A stretch of DNA of 9,048 nucleotides, from positions 1 through 9,048 of the forward strand of contig DATAEK010000031.1 in the NCBI GenBank assembly GCA_036258055.1, given 5' to 3'. Both the position numbers and the translations under genes were made by a program. This stretch comes from DATAEK01 sp036258055. Lineage in GTDB: Bacteria; Acidobacteriota; Vicinamibacteria; Vicinamibacterales; 2-12-FULL-66-21. The stretch's first letter is position 1. Each line of letters begins with the position of its first letter. Below are positions 1 through 6,924 of the stretch, piece after piece. The notes beneath the pieces were generated by a model that saw nothing but the letters and a program-made list of their open reading frames with translations, made no database searches and was not told the origin of the DNA.

Positions 1-802
1 GCAGGGCGAAGACGGCCAGTGGGCGGGAGGCGCGTGCTTCCCGGCGGAGGGCTGGCGGCGCGACGAGAACCAGGGCCAGCCCTGGACCGCCACGCTGCCA
101 ACACTTCAGCTGCTGCGTGATTTCGGGGTCGACCCGTGCTCTGACCGGGTGCGCCGGGCGGTGGCGCTGGTCAGAGACCACTGCCGTTGGGAGCACGCCG
201 GGCAGCCGTTCTTCGGCGGCGAGGTCGAGCCGTGCATCAATGGCAGGACCGTCACATTGGGCACCTACTTTGATCACGATGTGGATGGCGTGGTCGCGCG
301 CCTACTTGGTGAGCAGCTCGAGGACGGCGGGTGGAACTGCGAGGTGGAGAACGGTTCCGTCCGCTCGTCGTTCGCGACCACGATCAACGTCCTGGAAGGA
401 CTGCTGGCGCACGAGCGGGCAACCGGCGGCTCTACGGAATCCATCGCCGCCCGGCGCCGCGGTGAGGAGTACCTGCTCGAACGAAAGCTGTTCCGACGGA
501 AGAGCACCGGCGAGGTCGTCAACCCCGCCTGGCTGCAATTCTCGTTTCCGACCCGCTGGCATTACGACGTACTGCGTGCCCTCGAATATTTCCGCTCGGC
601 CGGGGATGTGCCGGACTCGCGGGTGGACGAAGCGATCGATCTGCTCCGATCCAAGCAGCAGCCCGATGGCACCTGGCTGCTGGAGAACACGCATCCCGGC
701 AAGGTCCACTTTGCGATCGAGGACGGCGACGGTCGGCCCAGCCGGTGGAACACGCTGCGGGCGCTACGTGTCCTCAGCTGGTACGAGCAGTCCGCTACCT
801 AG
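1..802 (+). CDS. Squalene-cyclase/prenyltransferase-fold protein, 3' part (5' end outside window)
   Basis: The reading frame is open from base 2 to the TAG at 800-802, giving 266 residues; the true start lies upstream of the window. Three QW-type motifs of terpenoid cyclases (Q-x-x-D-G-x-W) are visible: QGEDGQW at fragment residues 1-7, QLEDGGW at 105-111 and QQPDGTW at 219-225. Regular hydrophobic helices lie between them, as expected for the alpha/alpha toroid shared by squalene-hopene cyclases and prenyltransferase beta subunits. Proteins like this are often annotated 'squalene cyclase' but are much shorter than true squalene-hopene cyclases (over 600 residues). I see no DxDD acid motif in the visible part; the nearest string is FDHDVDG near residue 88. 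A real cyclase activity is therefore doubtful and the substrate unknown. No membrane segment or signal is visible. The fold call is fairly secure; the function is open. Confidence 0.8.
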   Translation, partial: QGEDGQWAGGACFPAEGWRRDENQGQPWTATLPTLQLLRDFGVDPCSDRVRRAVALVRDHCRWEHAGQPFFGGEVEPCINGRTVTLGTYFDHDVDGVVARLLGEQLEDGGWNCEVENGSVRSSFATTINVLEGLLAHERATGGSTESIAARRRGEEYLLERKLFRRKSTGEVVNPAWLQFSFPTRWHYDVLRALEYFRSAGDVPDSRVDEAIDLLRSKQQPDGTWLLENTHPGKVHFAIEDGDGRPSRWNTLRALRVLSWYEQSAT

Positions 803-1142
803 GCCGCGGTCCCGCTTCGTGCCAAGCTTTGATAGGCCTGGGCGGAGTTCTTCATCCTCCTACGAGGCAAGGCGGAAGCCGGGGCCTTCGTAGACGGCCT
901 TCTCAGTCTGCCACTGGCAGGCGTCATCATCGGGTTTCATAACGTATGGTCTGGGATATCTGTGGTGCTGACGCTGTGGGCTGGGGCCTCCTCATCAAGA
1001 GCCTGCTTCGCTTCTGCGCACCGATGTCACATGTCCAATCAGTCTGAAATCTCGAGCAGCGCCACCGCCCGCGGCTCGGGATGTCGTTTGGAGGAAGTGC
1101 AGGGCCGCGATCTTACGCGATAATGCGCCGGGAGCACCTGAC
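803..1142. other. Intergenic gap of 340 bases between the cyclase-fold gene and the M20 gene
   Basis: No intact gene is visible here. Bases 836-1047 hold a probable gene remnant, listed separately. Bases 1048-1142 are the upstream region of the M20 gene. They contain two copies of CGCGAT (1106-1111 and 1116-1121) whose starts are 10 bases apart, and a GGAG ribosome-binding site at 1131-1134. No convincing promoter or terminator was recognised. Confidence 0.6.
836..1047 (+). pseudogene. Remnant of a small membrane-protein gene with a single-base frameshift
   Basis: Frame 2 is open from 836 and encodes a hydrophobic stretch ending in GVIIGFHNVWSGISVVLTL at about 977. Homology-like reading then jumps to frame 1 at 976 (VGWGLLIKSLLRF) and ends at TGA 1045-1047. 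Joined, the pattern HNVWSG...VVLTL-GW-L-IK--L matches, from memory, an uncharacterised family of roughly 90-130-residue membrane proteins whose typical core is HNVWSGG..PVVVTL.GW..L.KG. Loss of one G in a CTGGTGGGC-type string at 974-980 would explain the shift. There is no start codon in the right place: TGA 830-832 and TAG 833-835 lie directly upstream in frame, so the N-terminal part is missing too. A sequencing error could cause the frameshift but not the missing 5' end. Identification is from motif memory only. Confidence 0.5.
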
Positions 1143-2570
1143 ATGCGACGAAGTCTTGCCGCCGTTCTGCTGCTGTTTACGCTGGTGTCGCTCTCCGCGG
1201 CCGACGATCGCGACACCGTTCTCCAGAGCATCGAATCGCGTCGCGCGGCGTACGCGGACGTCGCGAAGCGGATCTGGGCGTTCGCCGAAGTGGGATACCA
1301 GGAGCAGAAGAGCAGTGCGCTCCTGCAGCAGCAGCTTCGTGACGCCGGGTTCACCATCCGCGCCGGCGTCGCCGACATCCCGACGGCGTTCATCGCAACG
1401 TTTGGATCCGGGAAACCGGTCGTCGCGATCATCGGTGAGTTCGACGCGCTGCCCGGTCTCTCGCAGGAACCGGTGCCGCGGCGCAGCGCCGTGACGTCGG
1501 AAGGCGCGGGACACGGCTGCGGCCACAACCTGCTCGGCACCGGCGCAATGGCATCGGCAATCGCGGTCAAGGAATGGCTGGCCGCGGGACATGCCGGCAC
1601 GCTTCGCTACTACGGCACGCCGGCCGAGGAGGGCGGCGCCGGCAAGGTCTACATGGTCCGCGCCGGCCTGTTCAGTGACGTCGATGCCGTCGTCACCTGG
1701 CATCCCGGGGATCGCAACGAGGCGAGCCCGTCCACGAATCTCGCGAACATCACCGGCAAATTCCGGTTCCACGGCGTCGCCGCGCACGCCGCTGCCGCGC
1801 CGCACCGCGGACGCTCGGCACTCGACGGCGTCGAAGCCATGGATTACATGGTCAACATGATGCGTGAGCACGTGCCGCAGGAGACGCGCATTCACTACAT
1901 CATCACCCGCGGCGGAGCGGCGCCGAACGTCGTCCCCGACTTTGCCGAGGCGTACTACTACGCGCGGCAGCCCGACATGCGGATCCTCGACGGCGTCTGG
2001 GATCGCATCGTCGACGCAGCGAAGGGGGCGGCGCTCGGCACCGGCACGACGATGGACTTCGAGATCACCGGCGCGGTGTGGAACGTGCTGCCGAACGAGT
2101 ACTTGTCCAGCGTGATGACGAAGAACCTCGAGCGGATCGGCGGCTTCGGCTACACGCCGGAAGAGTTGACGTTCGCGGAGGACATCCGCAAGACGCTCAC
2201 CGAAACGCCGACGGTCGCCATTGGCTCGCAGGAAAAGGTCCAGCCGTCACGCGTGGGCGCGGTCGGCACCGCGTCGACCGATCTTGCTGACGTCAGTTGG
2301 AACGTGCCGACGGTGTCGATGACCGCGGCGACGTTCGTGCCGGGCGTGCCGGCGCACAGCTGGCAGGCCACCGCCTGCGCGGGCAGCACGATCGGCGTCA
2401 AGGGGATGATGGTGGCGGCGAAGGCGATGGCGCTGACGACGATGGATCTGTTCATCGATCCATCGCATATCCAGAAAGCGCGGGCAGAATTCGATCAGAA
2501 GCGCGGACCGGGCTTTGTCTACAAGACGCGGCTCGCGGACCGCAAGCCGGCGCTGGACTATCGGAAGTAA
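1143..2570 (+). CDS. Exported M20-family amidohydrolase/peptidase, AbgB-like
   Basis: 475 residues, close to the usual ~480 of AbgB-type enzymes (p-aminobenzoyl-glutamate hydrolase subunit B) in peptidase family M20. These di-metal hydrolases cleave amide bonds of N-acyl or aminobenzoyl amino acids. Visible motifs: EFDALPG at 99-105; metal-site GHGCGHN at 123-129 (Cys126, His128); GTPAEEGG at 158-165, with the catalytic/ligand glutamates; WHPG at 186-189; the dimerisation-lid entry FHGVAAHAAAAPHRGRSALD at 209-228; STDLADVSW at 378-386; and HSW at 405-407, the expected last metal-ligand His. Residues 1-20 (basic MRR, hydrophobic core, then LSAA before DD) form a likely Sec signal peptide, so it probably acts in the periplasm, unlike the cytoplasmic E. 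coli enzyme. ATG 1143 is supported by GGAG at 1131-1134, 8 bases upstream, and by the signal peptide. No partner subunit gene or transporter is adjacent. The natural substrate is unknown. Confidence 0.9.
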   Translation: MRRSLAAVLLLFTLVSLSAADDRDTVLQSIESRRAAYADVAKRIWAFAEVGYQEQKSSALLQQQLRDAGFTIRAGVADIPTAFIATFGSGKPVVAIIGEFDALPGLSQEPVPRRSAVTSEGAGHGCGHNLLGTGAMASAIAVKEWLAAGHAGTLRYYGTPAEEGGAGKVYMVRAGLFSDVDAVVTWHPGDRNEASPSTNLANITGKFRFHGVAAHAAAAPHRGRSALDGVEAMDYMVNMMREHVPQETRIHYIITRGGAAPNVVPDFAEAYYYARQPDMRILDGVWDRIVDAAKGAALGTGTTMDFEITGAVWNVLPNEYLSSVMTKNLERIGGFGYTPEELTFAEDIRKTLTETPTVAIGSQEKVQPSRVGAVGTASTDLADVSWNVPTVSMTAATFVPGVPAHSWQATACAGSTIGVKGMMVAAKAMALTTMDLFIDPSHIQKARAEFDQKRGPGFVYKTRLADRKPALDYRK

Positions 2571-2601
2571 CCGCGCTTACGGGATCGTGACCCAGGAATC
2601 G

Positions 2602-2624
2602 CCCGCCGAGCCGCTGGCTGCGGG
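2602..2624. terminator. Candidate bidirectional terminator hairpin between convergent genes
   Basis: An interrupted inverted repeat lies in the 58-base gap between the TAA of the M20 gene (2568-2570) and the TAG of the kinase gene (2629-2631, complement). CCCGC (2602-2606) pairs with GCGGG (2620-2624), and AGCC (2609-2612) with GGCT (2616-2619). There is a 3-base loop and a 2-base bulge. It is GC-rich but has no T-tract on either side, so intrinsic termination is uncertain. The position, just past both stops, is what supports the call. Confidence 0.35.
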
Positions 2625-2628
2625 TGAG

Positions 2629-5223
2629 CTAAAGGACGAACGGCACCCGATAGATCGCTGCGCGACGGGGCTTGCCCCACGCATCGTAGAGCTCTAACAG
2701 GCGAGCGATCGTCGCGTCGACATCACGACGTGGCGGTGGCGACATGGCTTCAAGATCCCGGTATGCGTCCAGCAACGTGGTCTCGGCTGCGCCGTACCGC
2801 CCCAGCGCGATGAGCGACGCACCGAGCAGGCTCTTCGTTGCGCCAATGCTCCAGTCGTCTTCGGGAAAGATGCGTCGGCGATTCGGTACAAGGTGAGGGG
2901 ACAGACTTCGTATCCGCAAGCCCTCCCGAAGCAGCGCCTCGGCAGCCGCAGGCTGCTTTCGTGCCAGTTGTACAGATCCGAGATTGATCGTATAGATCGC
3001 GACCAGTTGATGCTCGCTTCCCAGCGTCGGGCGCGCGATGTCCAAAGCGGACTGGAGCGCGGCCGCCGCCTCGTCGTATCGCCCCTCGTCGCGCAAAACC
3101 CGTGACAGGCTATTGAGCGTCACCGCCACGAGCGGGTGGGTTTCGCCCAACGCCTTCCGATGCGTGTCCATGACCTTGCGAAACAGTGATTCCGCAGAAG
3201 CGCGGTCGCCCTTCGCTGCGGTGACCAGTGCGAGATCGTGCAGCGTCGTCGCCGTCATCGCGTGAGCCTCGCCGCGTGTCCTGCGGTTCAACTCCAGAGA
3301 CTGCCGAAGGAGCGCGTCGGCGCCCGCGAGGTCGCCATTCAGCCGTAGAACCGACGCCAGATCGCTCAAGCTGACGCCGAATTCCCCGTGTTCCTCGCCG
3401 ACCAGTTTTCGCCGGATGCGCAGCGCTTCGCGATGAAGCGGCTCAGCGCGCTCGTTGAATCCGTGATCCTGGTAGACGCGCCCGAGCTCCGCGAGAGTAT
3501 CCGCGACACTCGCGTGCTCCGGGCCATGGATCCTGCGGCGTATGCTCAGCGCCGCCTCGAGGCTCGCGATTGCCGTTTGGTAGTCGCCCTTCTCAGCTGC
3601 CACCGAGCCGAGGTCGTGAAGGGTCGCCGCCACTCTCACATCTTCGGCCCCGAACGCCTCCCGTCCGCTGGCGAGTGCCCGTTGAAGCAGGTCTTGCGCC
3701 CTGTCGTACTCGCCCAGCCGACGATAGATCCTTCCCATGACGGTGAGGATCTCAGCCTGCGCCTCGGGTTGGCCCGCGAGCTCTTGCTGCACCTGCTTGG
3801 CGCCCGCATCGAGCAACGCCCGGACGGCCACACCGTCTGGCGTCGCGCGGTTCGCAATTGGATCGGCGCGCATCAGCAGGCTGGTGAGCGCCTCACTCAC
3901 CTTGGCTGCCTTCACCGCCTCGTGTTGAGCACGGTCGCGCTCCGTCGCGAGCCGGCTCGTGTGGAACACCGTGAGGCCGCCCAGAATGAGCACAGCCACC
4001 GAAGCCGCCGCGACGCCGCGCACATGTCGCTTGACGAACCTGGCGCCCCGATACCGCAGCGTAACGGGGCGCGCGCGAATCGGCTCGTGTCGCAAAAAAC
4101 GTTGGAGATCGTCAGCCAGTGCCAGCACGGAGGCATAGCGCTCCGCGGCGTTCTTCTTCAAGGCCTTCGCGACGATGGTGTCGAGATCTCCTTGAAGCGC
4201 CCGGCGCAGCCTGCTCAAGCTTGTGCCGCACTGTGCGGCATGACGGGTGAGCGCCACCAATGTCTCTGTCCGGCCGACAACCGCGTCGGACATCCGACGC
4301 GGCTCCACTTCGACGATCGCACGGATGAGTGTGACAGGCGAACGGACGGCGCTGCCCACCGGATGTTGGCCGCTCAGCAGCACGTACAGGAGCACGCCAA
4401 GTGCGTACACGTCGGTGGCAGTTGTGACCTGCCCGTGCGCGAGCTGCTCAGGGGCGGCGTATTCCGGGGTCAGCATCGCGCCGCCCTCTCGCGTGAGCGA
4501 ACCACGTTGCGCCTCGTCCTCGAGCAGCTTTGCAATGCCGAAGTCGAGCAGCTTGACCTGGCCATCCACGCTGACGAGCACATTCGCCGGCTTGATGTCC
4601 CGGTGCACGATCAGATTTGTGTGAGCGTGGGCAATGGCTTCCAGCACATCGAGAAAGAGACGGATGCGCGCTTCGATTCCGAGCTCGTGCTCGTCGCAGT
4701 ACCGGTCGATGGTCTGACCGTTCACGTGCTCGAGGACCAGGTACGGCTGGCCCGTTGCCGATACACCCGCATCGATGAGGCGAGCGATGTGCGGATGGGT
4801 CACCTTCGCGAGAAAAGTGCCTTCACGCCGGAACCGCTCTTCGCCTGCGCGTCCCATCAGCGCGATGTTCAGCAGCTTGACGGCTGCGCGTCCCTCGAAG
4901 CGCCCATCGCATCGTTCTGCGAGCCAGACGCTCCCCATCCCGCCCTGGCCGATGAGTGAAATCAACCGATAGGCCCCGAGGATCTGTCCCTCGAGCGACG
5001 GCGTTTCGGTGAAGCGCGAGGCCGGAGGATATGCGCGCTCTAGAAACCGGGACTGATGCAGGTCCTCGTGCTCGGCGAGCAGGCTTTGCAGGTCGGCACC
5101 GAGAGCCGCGTCGCGTACGCAGATTGCCGCGAGCCAGGCCTCGCGACGATCACTCGTCAGCTCGAGGGCCTCGTCGAGGTACGGGCTGAGCGCCCGCCAG
5201 CGATCAGGGCTGAGAGGCGGCAC
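2629..5223 (-). CDS. Transmembrane Ser/Thr protein kinase with C-terminal TPR repeats (PknB-like)
   Basis: 864 residues. Residues 1-80 are the helical lead-in usual for this kinase group. The Hanks-type kinase domain covers about 84-375: Gly-rich loop IGQGGMGSVW (91-100), VAIK-equivalent Lys116, helix-C Glu134, catalytic loop HRDIKPANV (207-215), DFG (227-229), TPEYAAPEQ (252-260) and Asp271 of the F helix. All key residues are present, so it should be active. One membrane helix follows at about 403-421. Residues ~480-770 form TPR repeats with ~42-residue spacing, as in kinesin-light-chain-like TPRs. The kinase should be cytoplasmic and the TPRs periplasmic if this is a single-pass protein. 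The start is GTG at 5223-5221: an in-frame TGA at 5232-5230 leaves no other upstream choice, and GAGG lies 4 bases and GGGGGA 10 bases before it. No sigma-factor gene, often next to such kinases, is adjacent. Target and signal are unknown. Confidence 0.93.
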   Translation of the reverse strand: MPPLSPDRWRALSPYLDEALELTSDRREAWLAAICVRDAALGADLQSLLAEHEDLHQSRFLERAYPPASRFTETPSLEGQILGAYRLISLIGQGGMGSVWLAERCDGRFEGRAAVKLLNIALMGRAGEERFRREGTFLAKVTHPHIARLIDAGVSATGQPYLVLEHVNGQTIDRYCDEHELGIEARIRLFLDVLEAIAHAHTNLIVHRDIKPANVLVSVDGQVKLLDFGIAKLLEDEAQRGSLTREGGAMLTPEYAAPEQLAHGQVTTATDVYALGVLLYVLLSGQHPVGSAVRSPVTLIRAIVEVEPRRMSDAVVGRTETLVALTRHAAQCGTSLSRLRRALQGDLDTIVAKALKKNAAERYASVLALADDLQRFLRHEPIRARPVTLRYRGARFVKRHVRGVAAASVAVLILGGLTVFHTSRLATERDRAQHEAVKAAKVSEALTSLLMRADPIANRATPDGVAVRALLDAGAKQVQQELAGQPEAQAEILTVMGRIYRRLGEYDRAQDLLQRALASGREAFGAEDVRVAATLHDLGSVAAEKGDYQTAIASLEAALSIRRRIHGPEHASVADTLAELGRVYQDHGFNERAEPLHREALRIRRKLVGEEHGEFGVSLSDLASVLRLNGDLAGADALLRQSLELNRRTRGEAHAMTATTLHDLALVTAAKGDRASAESLFRKVMDTHRKALGETHPLVAVTLNSLSRVLRDEGRYDEAAAALQSALDIARPTLGSEHQLVAIYTINLGSVQLARKQPAAAEALLREGLRIRSLSPHLVPNRRRIFPEDDWSIGATKSLLGASLIALGRYGAAETTLLDAYRDLEAMSPPPRRDVDATIARLLELYDAWGKPRRAAIYRVPFVL

Positions 5224-5316
5224 GAGGCCTCATTCCCCCAACTTGAGAATAGGGCAGCCGAGACAAGACGACCGAGGTCGCTTCCCGGCTGAAATAGGGC
5301 AACTGCGATTGCGATG

Positions 5317-5344
5317 AGTATATGCGGGGCAGCGGTGGGCTCAA
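5317..5344 (-). promoter_or_regulatory. Candidate sigma70-type promoter of the kinase gene
   Basis: Read on the minus strand, TTGAGC (5344-5339) and TATACT (5322-5317) are separated by 16 bases. They match the sigma70 consensus at 4 of 6 and 5 of 6 positions. Transcription would start near 5310, leaving a leader of about 87 bases before the GTG at 5223. In such GC-rich DNA a TATACT box with a correctly spaced TTGA is unlikely to be common. No experimental support is available. Confidence 0.4.
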
Positions 5345-5406
5345 CAATCGAATCCCGCCCTGCGGCACGGCTCCACGGTGGCGCTGCGACCTGTGAGTGA
5401 CATCGC

Positions 5407-5430
5407 GGACACCGCTGGTATTCAGCGTCC
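5407..5430. repeat. Interrupted palindrome in the divergent regulatory region
   Basis: GGAC (5407-5410) plus GCTG (5414-5417) pair with CAGC (5423-5426) plus GTCC (5427-5430), giving an 8-bp stem with a 3-base ACC bulge and a GTATT loop. It lies upstream of both divergent genes. It could be an operator for a dimeric regulator or a hairpin in a leader transcript. A chance occurrence is also possible. Confidence 0.25.
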
Positions 5431-5586
5431 AGGTTGTCCAATCCTGTGGCGTAGAATTTCTGCCGACTCGCAATCCATGCGGCAAATCCTCAGCAAACCC
5501 CTACTGAGTCCCAATAGCGAGCTGGGGAAAGACACAGCCGTAATGAGGGGCTTGCCTGCCCTTCACGCCCGATCGACGAGTGAAAC

Positions 5587-6924
5587 ATGCCATTGAGAGA
5601 TCCCACCGAATGGTTCGACGACCTGAACGTCCACATCGACGACGAGGAGTTGATCGAGCAGGCAGCGGCGCTCGAACCGACGCTGCTCCACGGAGGGTCG
5701 AGAATCGGCGCGGCCGTGTGGATCATCCTCGTGTCCGCGGTTGCGGGCGCCTTTGCCGGCTTTACGTTCAGCGACGAGGTGCGATCCTCCTGGTTGATCT
5801 TCATCCCGTATCTGATTGCCGGCGCCTTTCTCTTGCGCGTGCTCAAGCCGCTGAGCACGCGACTCCTCGGCCCGACGGTCGCGTGGCAGGCCATCTTGGC
5901 ATTCTTCTGGTCATTTCTTCTGGCGTTGGTGGCGGTGTTGGGCGCCCGCATCGACACTGTCTGGCTCCGCTATGCGGTGAGCGTTGGAGGTGGTCTGTTC
6001 ATTGGACTGATGTATGGCTCGCTCACTCCGGGCGTCATCAGAAACGAGGAGGCGTGGGTGCTCGCGGCGCTGCCGTTGGGTGCTCTGGCAACCGGGTCGG
6101 CGGCGGCCCTCCAACGAGCGTTCCATGCCAGCGCCAATCCTTCCTGGTCCGAGGCGTTCGTCGGCACGATGGCCGCATCGGTGTTCATGGTGCCCATGGC
6201 CGTGCTGATGGCCATGCTATCGAGCAAGGCGAACGGGCTCGCGAAAATGGCGACCCTCTATCTCCACAACGAGAATTTCACCCCTAAGGCCATCGAATAT
6301 CTCAACCAGGCGCTCGCCCTTTCGCCGCGGTCGGCTGACCTCTACAACCTGCGTGGCATCGCGTACTCGAAATTGGGGGACGGCGATCGTGCCGACGCGG
6401 ACTTTCGGAAGGTGAGCGAACTTTCTCCACGCGCTGCCGAAGCGCACATGAACCGCGGCGTCGACTTCTTGAGCCAGGGGGACTTTGATCGCTCGATTGA
6501 AGCGCTGAAGTACGCGATCACCGTCAACCCGAAGCTCGCGATGGCGTTCAGCAATCTCGGCACCGCCTATCTGAGGAAGGGTAATCTTGATGCCGCGATC
6601 GAGAGTTACAACCGCGCCATTACGCTCAGGGGGAAGTACCCCATCGCCTTTGCCAACCGCGCCTACGCCTATCACCTGAAAGGCGAGCACGATCTCGCGA
6701 TCGCTGATGCCACTCACGCCATCAAGCTCGACGCTCGACTGCCGATGGCGCACACGAATCTCGGACACGCGCTGGCGGGGAAGGGCGATGCCATCATGGC
6801 GGCGCGTAGCTATCGCCGCGCCCTTGCGCTGGATCCCGATCACACGGTCGCAGAAGAGACGCTCAAGGCGCTGGAAACACTCGGTGTCCGCGCAGACGAC
6901 GAAGACGGGGACGAAGACGACTGA
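5587..6924 (+). CDS. Six-helix membrane protein with C-terminal TPR repeats
   Basis: 445 residues. An acidic cytoplasmic-type N-terminus (about 1-38, with DDEELIEQAAALEP) precedes about six hydrophobic helices at roughly 41-60, 69-86, 99-119, 127-146, 156-176 and 190-211. About six TPR units follow between 218 and 420, with 34-residue spacing (for example AIEYLNQALALSP, SIEALKYAITVNP, AIESYNRAITLRG and SYRRALALDP). The tail DDEDGDEDD is strongly acidic. With an even number of helices the TPR region should lie on the same side as the N-terminus, probably the cytoplasm. TPRs bind proteins, so a scaffold or adaptor role is likely; no enzymatic motif is seen. ATG 5587 is the first possible start, since an in-frame TGA lies at 5581-5583; GAG at 5578-5580 is a weak ribosome-binding site. 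Its TGA (6922-6924) overlaps the ATG of the M48 gene by one base, implying translational coupling. I do not recognise the family of the membrane domain. Confidence 0.85.
   Translation: MPLRDPTEWFDDLNVHIDDEELIEQAAALEPTLLHGGSRIGAAVWIILVSAVAGAFAGFTFSDEVRSSWLIFIPYLIAGAFLLRVLKPLSTRLLGPTVAWQAILAFFWSFLLALVAVLGARIDTVWLRYAVSVGGGLFIGLMYGSLTPGVIRNEEAWVLAALPLGALATGSAAALQRAFHASANPSWSEAFVGTMAASVFMVPMAVLMAMLSSKANGLAKMATLYLHNENFTPKAIEYLNQALALSPRSADLYNLRGIAYSKLGDGDRADADFRKVSELSPRAAEAHMNRGVDFLSQGDFDRSIEALKYAITVNPKLAMAFSNLGTAYLRKGNLDAAIESYNRAITLRGKYPIAFANRAYAYHLKGEHDLAIADATHAIKLDARLPMAHTNLGHALAGKGDAIMAARSYRRALALDPDHTVAEETLKALETLGVRADDEDGDEDD

Larger units (their letters stand above)
5224..5586. other. Divergent intergenic region between the kinase and the TPR-membrane-protein operon
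   Basis: No credible gene is seen in these 363 bases. The region should hold the promoters of both the leftward kinase gene and the rightward TPR/M48 operon. A sigma70-like promoter for the kinase is listed separately (5317-5344). An interrupted palindrome is present at 5407-5430, and a short CTCAG/CTGAG inverted repeat with a 10-base loop at 5489-5508. I could not find a convincing -35/-10 pair for the rightward operon; TAGAAT at 5452-5457 has no good -35 partner. Confidence 0.6.

Noticed and set aside
117..893. 258-codon plus-strand frame overlapping the cyclase-fold gene
   Set aside because: Composition is dominated by Ser, Arg and Pro, typical of an off-frame reading. The overlapping frame carries the QW motifs and continues to the window edge.
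1119..1124. GATAAT resembling a -10 box before the M20 gene
   Set aside because: No -35 element at 16-18 bases, and it lies only 6 bases before the ribosome-binding site, so any leader would be implausibly short.
1113..1895. 260-codon minus-strand frame across the M20 gene
   Set aside because: It overlaps the signal peptide and metal-site region of the M20 gene and shows no domain of its own.
3388..4959. 523-codon open frame on the plus strand, antisense to the kinase gene
   Set aside because: It lies wholly within the well-supported kinase gene on the other strand, has no recognisable domain, is rich in His/Arg/Gln/Cys as expected of a GC-bias shadow frame, and has no upstream ribosome-binding site of note.
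5452..5457. TAGAAT as a -10 box for the TPR/M48 operon
   Set aside because: The only TTG-type hexamer nearby (TTGTCC at 5434-5439) is 12 bases away, too close, and nothing suitable lies at 16-18 bases.
5447..5463. Sigma54-like TGGC...TTCTGC string in the divergent region
   Set aside because: The spacing between the GG and GC elements is two bases too long for a -24/-12 promoter, and no enhancer-binding regulator is nearby.
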